A stretch of 64,000 bases of DNA. Origin: Clitopilus passeckerianus (taxonomy: Eukaryota > Basidiomycota > Agaricomycetes > Agaricales > Entolomataceae). The notes beneath the pieces are model-generated. The model saw only the letters and a list, made by a program, of their open reading frames with translations. It had not been told where the DNA came from and made no database searches. Where the stretch lies: positions 620,001 through 684,000 of the forward strand of contig CALYLX010000150.1 in assembly GCA_944990035.1 (NCBI GenBank), given 5' to 3'. The position numbers and the translations under genes were made by a program. Shown piece by piece: positions 10,224 through 21,609 of the stretch. Each line of letters starts with the position of its first letter. The stretch's first letter is position 1.

Positions 10224-12310
10224 TCAGGGAGACGGGCAGTCAGGTATTTTGATGTCCTTGAGCTTGCGACTGTAATGCAAGTATTGTTAGCGTGTATTTC
10301 CTTCCCAAAAACGGACACCTTACTCTGATGTGAAGAGACCCCACCAACCCTCAACACCACCGAATTGGGCATCCTGTAGATATCATTGTGAGCATGCCAC
10401 CTAACCATATCCATCCATCAACTTACCTTCCAGGGTTCATCGAAGAACTATGAAATAGGGCTCGTCAGCATTAAGAGGTAAGAACTAAGATTGGTTGCCC
10501 ACCTCAAAGAAGAAGTATCCAGTGCCATTGGAATTCGCTTGGCAGACGAACGTGTCCAAGAACGTCTGAGCATATGTTAATCTATGAATCCTTCTGTTCG
10601 TCGAGCAACAACTAACCTGGAGACCGGCGAGATCAGCTGTGCCCGGACCATTGCTCTCGTTGCCCTTGTCCGATGATTTCTTGAAAAAAGGAGTGAGCTG
10701 AAAGACACGAAGTGGAGTTGTAAACTACACACAGTGGGCCACCCTGTCTCAGCAATGTACATCTGAGGTTTATTCGACAACAAGTTGGCGGCGTCGACAT
10801 TGGTCTCTTGGAAGAATGTCGCTGTCCAAGCAGTAGCATCCGCGGCGCTGACATTGGCAAACCATGGATGGACATTTGCCATCTAAAAACAGCTTCAGTG
10901 TGATTATACAATGGACGGCGGAGAATGCGTACACCGTAATCAACAGCTTGCAGGACCTCAGTGTTGAAGTAGCTTCCAGCGTCTGATGTACCAACAGGGA
11001 GGGTCTTGCTCAAACTCATGCCAGCCAACATGGTCCTTGTATCCTGTATGTTGGAGATTAAGATCTGAGCGCCAGTATTGCCCACATCACTATTGGGTCG
11101 GTAGCGCTATTTGCATTCAAATAGCTGGAAGATCAGTCAGTTATGCAAACGTCGATCTTTAGTAAATTATGTGCGAACTTGAGCATGAACTCGTTGCCGA
11201 CAGTGACACCGCCAATCTGATCAACACCATAGGTTGAAATAGCATCCTTGAGGACGTCGCGTTGACGCTTGTATGCATCGCCGTTGTCGGTGGCGATAAC
11301 GTAGTTTCCGAGGTAGACAGTAAGATCCACTTTGGTTTGTTTGATGGCTTCCAGCTGTCAATGAGGGCGAGTGTTCTGACAATCATTCATTCAGGAGAAT
11401 ACTGGACATACCACCAAGGCTGATTGGTTACAGTCAGCTCCATACAGACGAATTCGCTGCAATACAGGTAAGGTGGCTAGGCAGCTGTTTTTTCGAGGTT
11501 GTCATACCTTGGTCAACTGTGAGATAAGTTGGATATCCGCAATAACGTCCGCTAGGCCACGGTTGAGCACGGGTTTCACCCAAAAGTCGGTCTCGCACTC
11601 ACCCAGTGAATTGCCGCAAGCAGGCAACTGAGAGCCCTTCGGGGTGTATGCCATGCCATAGAATGACTGGTGTAGGTCCGGGTTCTTGACGAATGTACTC
11701 GGGTCATTGGGATCTGTCTGTTTGGGAGTCGAACCACCACTTGAAGACGATGAAGACGACGAAGAAGAACCGCCGTTGGACTTGTTATTTTTCGTGACAA
11801 CTACTCCGACCGTTACACCGACTGCAATCAGTATTAGGAGGGCCACGACGGAGCCAACGACCTACACGCGTCACATCCATTCGTCAGCCAGGTCATTCAG
11901 AAGCAACAGGGCAAATTAACTACTCACAACCCATTTTGATTTTTTGCTGCTCTGCTGTCCCGACTCAAGCCACTGATTAGACCTTGATCCATAAACGCCA
12001 GCATAACTTTCATTGTAACCAGGACCGGTGCCTTGACCACGGTTTACAACATCTGTCGACGATGCAGCTGCGGCTTGGTTATACATAACCCCTCCTGCCG
12101 AACGAGAAGCCATGGGTATGTCCTACAGAAGGAAAGAGCGAGGTGAGCGGCGATGTTACTGCGCAGAGAAAGAGTATATATATAATGCCAGCCCTGTCGG
12201 CCATATACAGCCGGGGAATGCGGACATACCAGGTTCGCCGTCGAGCCATCATCATAATATCGATGCATGTCCATCGAAGGTTGCGGCTGATCCCTGTAGT
12301 AGTTGGCCAT
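10224..12310 (-). CDS. Membrane-anchored GH17 glucan 1,3-beta-glucosidase
   Basis: This GH17 family enzyme is predicted to remodel cell-wall beta-1,3-glucan. The first exon starts at 12310 (MANYYRDQPQPSM) and splices to the exon reading DIPMASRSAGG. A cytoplasmic Gly/Ser/Asn-rich tail of about 90 residues precedes a single membrane span (ALLILIAVGVTVGVVV, near 11810). Then come a poly-Ser/Gly linker and the catalytic domain, a type II membrane topology. The catalytic domain begins FYGMAYTPKGSQLPACG. It has the acid/base glutamate in TVGNEFML (near 11200) and the nucleophile in YIAETGWPT (near 10750). The C-terminus reads GYFFFEFFDEPWK and ends KDIKIPDCPSP. About nine introns are present. Family, active sites and topology are clear; the exact linkage specificity is not. 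Confidence 0.92.
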
Positions 12311-12716
12311 AGTGACGCCTCCTGGGCTTGGTGAAAACGAACGAGGGTATGCTGAGAGACGTGGTCGTTGTCAATGTGGTTGATATATACTTAGTTAGGC
12401 TAAGAGTAGTCGCTTCACAAGGCTGTCCTCGCTTTAACATCAGAGTAACCCTGATTTAGCTCTCGTGACTGATTTGACTGATTGGAGTGGGTGTGGTCAA
12501 CCGTCCTGCGGGCATGCAGGGCAGAAAGCCTCGAGTGTGACTATCGAGCATTAAAGGCATTACTGTTCGTGAACTGCGTGATACCGACAAGAGAAGTACA
12601 ATATATCGATAACCAAACTTAAGCCATAAGAGTCCTAAGTGTAAGTAAACTGGGTAAATAGCGTGGGTTCGGGTATAATAGATAAAAAACAGAAAATGTA
12701 GTCCAAGTCTCGGCAT
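12311..12716. other. Intergenic region upstream of the GH17 gene
   Basis: This stretch of about 400 bases lies between the GH17 start (minus strand) and the RhoGAP stop (minus strand). It should hold the RhoGAP 3' UTR and the GH17 promoter. No convincing reading frame or sharp promoter motif was seen. Confidence 0.45.
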
Positions 12717-14262
12717 CTAGCTTTTAATCTTCTCTGTAGTGCCGTGGTGTGGAGGTGCCGCTGAGGCTCGTTTCTGTTTTCTGAGTACACGCGACCGCTC
12801 TTCCCCTTCTTCATGCTTCCGTGAGGGCATTGTCATACTTCGCTTCACGCTAGCTGGACTGCCGGGACTAGAAGGCTGGGAGTGGCTTGGCTTTGATACG
12901 GGAGAATCTATCAGAAGATAATTTTAGCAGGAAAATTGAATTGGAGAATCTATGCCGCACCTGAACTCTCCACTGTCGTCCGGCGGCGAGGTATACTCGG
13001 CCGTTCCCGACCGCCAACCAGGTTCCAGGAGCCACCAACATCAGACTGTTCATTCTCAGACTCTACCTCTGAGAAGGCACGGGAAGGCACACCGCGGGTA
13101 GGTATAGCTTGCGTCTGGGGCATTTCGAGAATAAACCAATCCTGGTGTGTGATGAGGAATTCAACCACTCGCTGATTCAAAGCGTGCTCAGTTGGAATCA
13201 TTTCATGGTCGGCGTGGGAGAGGAGGCCAGGTTGGAACATCATAGCGAGATCTGTATCATATTTGAATGGTCATTATCTCGCCCTGATGTAGATTATCAA
13301 CTTACTAGTTGTAGTCATGAGGTTTTTCTCGGACTTCCTTGAGAAGACAGAAAGCAGATCGAGGACGTATAGCAGAAGATGTTGATTTGGCGCTGGTAGC
13401 TCTTGTATAAGGCGGGTATACGTTGCGATCGTTTGTTGTAGGTCGGGGTTGGGCTTTGCAAGGGGGTCTCTGAACTGGGCGATGTTAGGTCGTCCAGCCC
13501 GGACATCGGAATTTCTGAAATTTACCTTGTCATACTTTGCATATGGTATTGCGGGCTCCTGTTGAATTTCAGCGGATATTGACGTAACCGTTTATGTACC
13601 ACTTACGGGCATCTGGGTGAGGTACCGGCGGAAGACACTAGCGACATCATGACTGGTGAACGTCTCGGCTTCCAGTCGATCGTCTTTCCATACTAATTCG
13701 GAGATGAATGTCTGTAATGGAGTATAATGAAGTAGTGACGTACCTTCGGGGGAGTTTCGAACTTCGCCTGGAGTTCCCGCATCCGGCGGTTCGAGCCACT
13801 CACACGAAAGGTGCCGGCAACTTCAGTGGCTATATATAAATGGTGAAAACGAGCGGATAGTTATCAAGCATGGCAAATTACCATGTTCCTTTAGGTAGAG
13901 CCCACTAGAACGCTGTTAATTCAGTAGCTGCATTGCTTGATTAGCTCATTGGAAAGCTCACCATTTTGCGACAACAACTGGAACACGACCCCATACAACG
14001 AGCTCTCCGTTGGGTCCAGCTGTCGTTATCTGAGCGCTGGCATACTTTAGGCTCTCTGCTAGAGGCTTTCCGAAGACCGTCGTTGCCGTTTCTGTGGCTA
14101 GAGGAATGATCAGCAGCTCCTCAGCAATGAACCGTGGAACCTGTACATACCCTGCCTTGTACTGTCGGCATCTTTCTTGACCTTCTGAGCGAAATTGAAG
14201 TGATGCCACCACGCCTTGAGATTGGCCTTGGTAGCTGGCATCGTCGATTCGTCCGTGTGCAT
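12717..14262 (-). CDS. RhoGAP domain protein (Sac7-like)
   Basis: This is a GTPase-activating protein for a Rho-family GTPase, probably acting in cell polarity or wall-integrity signalling. The preferred start is 14262 (MHTDESTMPATK); a second in-frame Met at 14241 begins MPATKANLKAWWHHF, the usual family N-terminus. Exons give FGKPLAESLKYASAQIT, then CGLYLKEHATEVAGTFRVSGSNRRMREL, where the arginine of TFRVSG is the expected arginine finger. SHDVASVFRRYLTQMP follows, then MFQPGLLSHADHEM and VVEFLITHQDWFI. The tail is Ser/Pro-rich and ends TTEKIKS, with the stop at 12717. A long open frame upstream on the same strand (to 14492) has no ATG and was not used. Domain assignment is firm; the GTPase partner is unknown. 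Confidence 0.88.
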
Positions 14263-14742
14263 GCTGCCCCGGATGTTAGCTTCAGATTCAGGCCGAGTAT
14301 GTTGTATATTCCGAGCCGTGGCGTTCTGTGACGAAGACCGTAGAAAAGCGAAGGGTCGTAACAGGCGAGATTTTGGGCGAGGAACTGCCAGGACGACGTG
14401 GAGATGGGCCTAATCAAGGGCTTGCTTGAGTTTGGAGTCTGCCAGAATTGCGTCGACTGCGATGGGGGGTGGCCCACATGATGCACTGCCACTTGCAGTG
14501 ATCTCTACCTTTGATCAGCATTTTCGCAGCAACGCAGACACAGACTACTCGGTCACTCTCGCCCCCTGTTGCTTTGGGGTGCATCCTTTAGGTAACTAGT
14601 TATAACACAAGCACCGTATCACCCAGAATCACATGAATTATAGAAACGCACCCGTATCACTGATGCCCGTTCCTGTCGTTATTACCGGGCCTTTTCACAT
14701 CATTAGAAAGGGGAATCCCAACAAGTCCCCTACCCCGCATTA
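14263..14742. promoter_or_regulatory. Divergent intergenic region, RhoGAP / GMC oxidoreductase
   Basis: This 480-base region separates the RhoGAP start (minus strand) from the GMC oxidoreductase start (plus strand), so it must serve both promoters unless the RhoGAP start is further upstream. I see no clear TATA box or repeated motif. Confidence 0.4.
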
Positions 14743-17415
14743 ATGTCTTCCCCACAGTCATCTTTAATCCTGAATTTGGTTCAGAAACTGCGAGACTCAC
14801 CGCGAGCTCGTTTGGTGCTGAGCACTAGCTGCATTGCAACTCTCGTTCTCCTCCTTCGGTACTTTTTCTCGAAAGACACCAACTACATCTCCAATCATGC
14901 CAAAGTTGGGCGCCTGACTTCGGCCAATGACAAGAAGGATGAGTACTACGACGTAATCATCGTCGGAGGAGGTACGGCGTCAATCCACAGACCCCGATGT
15001 AAGTCAACTAACAGGTTTGCGTGAAGGCACCGCCGGATGTGTCTTAGCTTCCAGACTCAGTGAGAACCCTACAATCCGTGTTCTGCTCCTAGAAGCGGGT
15101 CAAAGGTACGGCGTTATACCCTTTTAACCCAGAAAGACTCACAATGTTTAAATCTCAGTGGCTCAGCTCTCAGTCATTCGTCGACACCAGCACTGTTCGG
15201 AAAACTTTATGCGACAAAACACGTCCTCCCGTTAAGGACGCAGCCCCAAACCACTCTAGGCGGGCGGACGCAACTCTGGCCCCGTGGTATGTACACTCTG
15301 TCCTATCAAAGTTGAATTCCGCAGTCTCATTGCACCCGTTCAGCCAAGCTTCTTGGAGGATGTAAGCAATGAATTGTAATCACCATCCGGGATTTCCATT
15401 ACTTACCGTAATCATGCAGGCTCCTCGATTAACGCACAAATGTGATTCTGTTCTATGCCCTAATTGGACCTTTCCTCATCTCTTACTTCAGGGCTCAATA
15501 CGGGGCGCCTGAGGATTTCGATGAATGGGGAACTTTCATGAATGACGACTCATGGTCGTGGAAGAACTTCTCAAGGTAGAAGCAACAGTCATTCTAATCC
15601 TTGTATGCTTGCTAAGACCCTCCTAGATACTTCACTAAATTCGAGAAATTCAACCCTCATCCGGACTATCAGGTTGATGCCAGTCTTCGAGGCTCTTCTG
15701 GGCCAGTCAACATTGGCTATCACAACACCGTCACCGACCAATCGAAGGCGTTCATCGAGGCTTGCGTGAAAGTTGGGATTCCTTTCACTCCCGATTTTAA
15801 CACAGATGCAGGAACCGTGGGCGTTAGTAGAGTGAGTTTATTGAATGACTCCCTCTACTCTCCCCTTTCTAACCGGGTACTTTTCAGATCAGTGAGTGGA
15901 CTCTGTGCATTTAGCAGCACCCAACGTTGACATGGGTTGCAGTGACCTACATTGACCGAAACAAGCGCAGAGTGTCGTCCGAAACCGCTTACCTGACCGA
16001 AGCTGTTTTGGCACGAAGCAACCTAACTGTGGCCACACACGCACAGGCAACGCGTATTTTGGTCGAGACCAAGGATGATCGAAAGCGTGCTGTCGGAGTT
16101 GAGTTTGCCAATGGACCCAAGGGAAAGAAGTACCGAGCAATGGCAAGAAAAGAGGTCATTATCTCGTACGTGGTACTATGATTGCTCTATCCCAAGACTG
16201 AACCCTCAACCAGCGCTGGTGCAGTTCAATCACCTCACGTCAGTCTCAAACCGATTTTCCCTTGGGATCTTGAGGCTGACTAGTCTTCCGACAGCTTCTT
16301 ATGCTCTCTGGCATTGGGCCGGCTGCTCATCTGAAGGACCACGGAATCAAGGTTGTGGAGGATCTCCCCGGAGTGGGATCTCATCTCAAGGATCATTGCG
16401 TCGTCGATTTATACTTCAAGGACAAGACTGAGAGTTCTGCTATGTACTTCCAACCCAAAGGCATTACAGACGCGATGAAGATTCTCAGCGCCTTCATTCA
16501 ATACTGGTCAGGCAAGGGTGGTCCTCTGGCTACCAACGTAAGGCGTCAATATCTTCGGAGTTTATTGAAACTAACGAACATGATTTAGTTCGGAGAATCC
16601 GCTGCATTCATTCGGACGGATGACCGAATACTCTTCCCGGAAAGTGACTATCCTGAAGTCTTGCCAGACAGCACTTCAGGTGCAGGCGCCCCAGATCTGG
16701 AGCTTTTCACCACCCCCTTAGCATACAAAGAACACGGAGCAATATTCTTCAACGTGCATACGTATGCATTACATGTGTACCTGCTAAGGTCTGTTCCTTC
16801 TAGGCGATTTCATTCCTGCTCCTAGAAACTGATCCGTGTATTTATGAAGGCCGATGAGTACTGGCGCCATCAAATTACGCTCCTCCAACCCATGGGTCCT
16901 CCCTCTTATCAATCCGAAGTGTGTATTGACCTTCCTTTCAAAACGTCTATGCATTCTGATGCCACACAAAGCTATCTTCAAGACCCCACGGATTCGAAGA
17001 AACTCCTGCGCGGCGTCCGCCTTCTGCTAAAGATTGCCCAGACTGAACCACTGACGAACTACCTTGACTCTACGTTCCTTCGCGAGGACCTTGACCATGG
17101 CTCGCATCTGAAATCCGACGAGGAGCTTCTTGCACTGATAAAGGAACGGGTTGAGACCATCTATCACCCCACCAGCACATGTAGGATGGCCGCTCGTGAG
17201 CAAGAAGGTGTCGTCGATTCGAAACTGAGGGTTTATGGTATCGATGGCTTGAGAGTTTGTGATGCGTCGATATTCCCAACAATGCCATCTGGACATACGG
17301 TGAGACTAATCCCGCCCTATTTCAATCAAATTGTTGACGATATTAGGCCGGTGCTTGTTATGCTAGCGCCGAGAAATTGGCAGATGAATTGAAGGCTTCG
17401 CTGAGGTCCCAATGA
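14743..17415 (+). CDS. Membrane-anchored GMC-family FAD oxidoreductase
   Basis: This flavoenzyme of the glucose-methanol-choline family oxidises an alcohol; the substrate cannot be told from sequence. The start at 14743 gives [14 protein letters not shown] and a hydrophobic span at about residues 23-42 ([19 protein letters not shown]), suggesting an N-terminal anchor and not a secreted enzyme. The FAD-binding dinucleotide fold follows: [25 protein letters not shown], then [27 protein letters not shown] signature 2 is around [16 protein letters not shown] (near 16300). Late motifs are [20 protein letters not shown] with the catalytic-region His, and [19 protein letters not shown]. The last exon ends at 17415 after a final intron; reading through that intron gives a false end at 17392. 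About twelve introns all splice in frame, so the gene looks intact. Confidence 0.9.
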
Positions 17416-17709
17416 GGTTTGCAGTCCAGGTCGTCCAAAATCTGTAATGAATATTTAAATGTACGAACAGTACCTGATATATGTATATTTTTTCGAATTA
17501 TGACAGTCCAGTCAAGGGCGGATGCCAGCCGTTGATTACCAAACAGTAAACAGGGTGTCGCAGTTTGCACCCCACCACGCGGAAGGCACGCGACGCGCGC
17601 GCCACGAACACGCGATCACATGATTGCAGTTCAATTACCAAAGTCAGAAACGAACCGTGCACTGCTTTAACTTGAACCTCAGCCAGCCAGGCTTTCCTTC
17701 GATTTCACC

Positions 17710-19919
17710 ATGTTCAAAGGTATCATACCGTCGAAGAGGATCTCAAACTCGGAGTTCTCTATGATAACCAACATAATGGATCAAACAGGGAAGGAAAACT
17801 ACCCGACTGGCCTTGCTTCAGCTCCGGCAACGAAGACAACATTCGTCAAGCCCTCCAACAACACCAAACTCCAGGAAAAGAAGAAGAAGCACGAGCAAAA
17901 GAAACAAACTATCAACGAAGAGTTTGAACTCGTGAATGAGGTTCAACCAGACATGAACGCCGAGTTTGATAGACTGCTTGTAAGGCCGTCATCGCATGCG
18001 CTTTGATTGAGCTAACCGAAAGGGTCCCTCAGGATGATCTTCAAATCCCATCCAGTCTTCGTCCAAAACTCCTTGGGATGGACTCAACAGTCAAAGCCGC
18101 GATGCTGAAGTCCTCCCAGACTATGACTGTCAAAGCTCCCAGTGACGCCACAATTCCTCTTCAGACGCCTCGAGCAGGGTCTTTGAGAAGGGCTCATAGT
18201 ATCGAATCTATCAGCTCACCTAGGAGGGACCGCAATCTCTATGAAGAGCGCCCTCTTGAACCTCCTATGGCTCCTTTCTCCCGTCAAGTCTCCGCCCATC
18301 ACCCTTCCTCACTTGGAAACTCTCCAACTCCCCGCAAAGCCAGTGGCCACTCTCGGGGTATCTCAGTTGATGCACCTGGGATGTTCTCTCGCAGCCAAGT
18401 GAACCTTGCATCCTCATCTACGACAGACTTAGCCGCGTACGGGAAAGACAGAGGCGCTAATAGCAAGGTCTCCCCGTCAAGAATATTTCTCCTACTCGTT
18501 TCTTCAGCCTTCTGAGCGGGAGATCCAGCCTTCAGCTAGACGTCGAGGATGTCAAAAAGCTCAGACTTCTGCTAAGGAATGAGTCTGCCAGGTAGCTTCT
18601 ATACTCTTGAATACCCCTGGGTGAAGACTCACGTATTTACTTTTAGTTGGTCTCAAGAATTCTTGTCATTGGGCGGCTATTCTGCACTCTTGACCAGACT
18701 CAATGAGGTTCTCGAAGTTGAATGGAGGTGAGCTCCTGTTGAGCCTCTGAGTCTAGCCCTTCTGACCATCCCTCAGGGAGGAGCAACATGATGATAAGAT
18801 TTTACACGAACTGCTCCGCTGCTTCAAAGCGCTTTCGACGTCTGCAATTGGATGCTTCGCTTTGCGAAGTTCATGCCCCACCCCTTTCGTTCAGCTAGTC
18901 GCATTGCTCTACTCCGACAAGAAACCGGGAGATGTGGCTACACGGCAACTTGTTGTTGACCTCCTTCTCATACTTTTTGACCTCTACCCTGCAACGGCTT
19001 TGCCCTCCTTTGGAGACAGGTCCAGTGCTGGAAGATCCGGCCTGCGCAGAGAGGCTTGGGAATCCGAATCTGCAACGCCAAGCAACGTCATTACTCTCCC
19101 TTCTCCGCACAAAAATATGTTTTCCCTGATCCGAGCCCTTCTCTTGACGCCAGCGCCCCCTCCTTCTGAGTCTCCTGCCAACCCTGTTTCTCCTCACGCA
19201 TTCATAGAGAACCTCCACCGTCCAAGAATCTACAAGACATACCTACAGGAACTGTCGGACGTTTGCAGAGACTACTTCTGGGTGTTTTGTCACCCTAACA
19301 ATACCCTCTGGAACCTTGACGACACTGATGAAGGAAAGGTCGAGAAACCTAGGGCACCAGGCGGCATGACCGGTGGTGTCGAGTTCGAAGCTATGCAGTA
19401 CTTTGTCAGTGGTTTTGTCCTGGTCCCATCCCCAATCTGTTGGCTTATTTTCTGATAGACCACGCACCTCAAACTCATCAACGCTGTTGCCAAAGCAGCT
19501 GCCGGCCTAGATTTACCCAAGAACAACGAGGACTCTGCCTACCGCTTCCACGACGATCTCTTCCTGTCCGGGTTTGAACGTATCATCTTGGTGGGCCAGT
19601 TGTTTGTGGGATTCTGCAATACACTAATCACTGCTCTCAGATTTCTCGAAAGGCTTCGGCGACCTATTATCCCACTCTCCATCTTGAACTTTCAAGATAC
19701 ATTGCTCATGCTATCGAGTCTGGCTACGAGCTCCCTTATACCGTCAACAGGCTCATTGGCCTTCCCCCGACTACTATGATCAAGAACATTCGGCCACCCC
19801 GAGACGCCTACGCAACCCCGACAAGAGGAAGCCAACCGTCGACTCCTACGAGACGCAACAACAACAACGCATGCCCTGTTGTGCCCTCTCCTCGCAAAGT
19901 TGATCCTTTGAAGTACTGA
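17710..19919 (+). CDS. Formin-like GBD/FH3 protein lacking FH1 and FH2
   Basis: The protein opens with MFKGIIPSKRISNSEF. The diaphanous-type GTPase-binding segment NAEFDRLLDDLQIPSSLRPKLLGM follows, joined across an intron at about 17981-18033. Next come a Ser/Pro-rich linker and an FH3-like armadillo region: LQLDVEDVKKLRLLLRNESASWSQEFLSLGGY, ILHELLRCFKALSTSAIGC, VATRQLVVDLLLILFDLYP. It ends HLEIARYIAHAIESGYELPY and a short basic tail, with the stop at 19917-19919. There is no proline-rich FH1 and no actin-nucleating FH2, so it cannot be a classical formin; it may bind a Rho GTPase as an adaptor. Near 18472-18475 the frame breaks: SNSKVSP must shift to PVKNISPTRFFSLL. One missing C in a C4 run explains this; a weak 65-nt intron (18399-18463) is the alternative. 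Confidence 0.78.
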
Positions 19920-20253
19920 TTGACGCTGGTCCCGATCAAACTGTATATACGCCACTCATCTATTCCTCTCGTTTCACTTTTCTTCCTACCTCTCATTCGT
20001 ATCCGTAGCTCACTTGTACTGATAGATCACGTCTTATTGAAACCATAGATATATTGCTGTAGCCGTACACGATATTGCGTGCAAGTTAAAACGAACGAGG
20101 GTACACTAAACCAAAAGGCCTTGCCCAGAAGGTTCTCCATTAATTGTTCGTTGATCGTATTTGCCAATCTCCGCCAGCGACAGGTCGAGTAACTCTCAGG
20201 ACTTGTGTGTCCCATGTCGAAAAAAACGTGATAATACACCATGAATGCCGCTG
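19920..20253. other. Intergenic region between convergent 3' ends
   Basis: These 334 bases between the FH3-like gene and the J-like gene (convergent) presumably contain both 3' UTRs. No gene was seen. Confidence 0.45.
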
Positions 20254-21609
20254 TCACGGGCAGATGGCAAAATCTCCCATCTGGATGAAGTTAGCCAGCT
20301 GCCTCGCGAGTAAGCTATGGTCCACTGACCTAACGATTAATCTGCCCCTTCCTGTGAGGTTGCCCCTTTCTCGGATCGGCATTCCAGCATTCCTTACACT
20401 CAAGCTACCACTGAACGACTTCTCCCTGGAATAGTCTATGAAGACTTCGATGACCTCTTTATCAATATTCGCAACATCGATCTTCTTTGGATGTTGCTTG
20501 AGGTCGTTGCTCCATGGGATCTGGACATCCATTAATAAGTCGTCACCCATGCGGCGATATAGTCGGTGAGGAAGCTCCTCGATAACGAGGATGACGTCCT
20601 CAAGTTTACCCGTCGGGAGCTCGTTCCCAACTTCTCTGCATAGTATCTGTGTACCCGTTCGGCAACCAGGTGGAATGTCCAAATCGATAACGACGTTCTT
20701 CGTCTGCCCTGATCTGAGACGTCGGACTATACCGAATTGAGAGTGCAGCCCATGGAATAGATCTTCCAACGTTACTGCCAACGAATAGGTCCATTTACCA
20801 GACTCATTGCGCCCTAGGGGCTGCAAGGCCGGGCCAGCGGTGACCAGAAAAGGCCTAGTATTACGACTTGGCTTCTCAGAAGTCAATGATGGGCTGTAGA
20901 TGAAAACTGTGAGTTCATAGTGTCTTTTTCGGTGCTTGCACATTGCGAGTCTTACCTGCCATTCTGATGTTGCTTCCCACGTAACCCATCTCCTGACCAC
21001 AGGCGGAAGCCCACATCACCATGTACTTCAACAAGGGTCGAGGATTGGGTCGCTGAATTCAGACCGTCTGACTGGTGCGACTTCCAAGCATGTGCCTCCC
21101 TTGGCGAGTGGTGCTCTCGACTCTCAGAGCGTGGAGATCTGGTTTTATCAAAGTTCTCAGCAATGCTAGATGCCGCAGTAGATATCGAGTCGAAAGAGCC
21201 AATGCTCAGTGGACTTGGGACGAATGTCGAGGCGGCGGAGACAGCCGACGAACTGCGTTGTGGAACTGAGATGGGTGGCGGAAGCGCTCTAGACTTATGA
21301 CCATTCATATGATCGTTCATTGGACCTTTGTATGCCTCATTTGCCTGACCAATAGGTCTGATCAGCATAAGACCTCTCATTTCACGGCAAGCTGTCCTTA
21401 CTGAGGAGAAGATACGCGTCGCCTCGTCGTTCCTAACATATCGGCCTGTTTTATTGGAGTGCCGTGCAGGTGTCTGGCGTGAGCATTTAGCGAACACGTG
21501 CGGTCCAAGGATCGGTTTTGCGCTCAGTACTCACCATGCCTGCGTACGCTTGTTTCATCTCCTCCAGTCCAGAGTCTGACGAGATACCCAGGGTTTCGTG
21601 AGACTGCAT
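20254..21609 (-). CDS. J-like protein with degenerate HPD and a DnaJ C-terminal domain
   Basis: There are three exons (21535-21609, 20956-21473 and 20254-20893), summing to 1233 bases and 410 residues with no internal stop. The N-terminus MQSHETLGISSDSGLEEMKQAYAGM matches helices I-II of a J domain. Helix II continues into TPARHSNKTGRY, so the position of the catalytic HPD holds HSN. A low-complexity Ser/Pro/His linker (about residues 60-200) follows. The C-terminal region then resembles the DnaJ substrate-binding domain: TLEDLFHGLHSQF, RRLRSGQTKNVVIDLDIPPGCRTGTQI, VILVIEELPHRLYRRMGDDLLMDVQIPW, and FSGSLSVRNAGMPIRERGNLTGRGRLIVR. No CxxCxGxG zinc region is present. Without HPD it should not stimulate Hsp70 in the usual way; it may bind clients or act as a regulatory J-like protein. 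Domain calls are by motif only. Confidence 0.8.

Noticed and set aside
14263..14492. Upstream open frame as the RhoGAP N-terminus
   Set aside because: It starts with GTG, has no ATG in frame, and the family N-terminus (KANLKAWWHHF) is explained by the ATG at 14262 or 14241.
17300..17392. GMC oxidoreductase ending at 17392 without the usual C-terminus
   Set aside because: A terminal intron joins PSGHT to [15 protein letters not shown] and ends at 17415, the expected family end.
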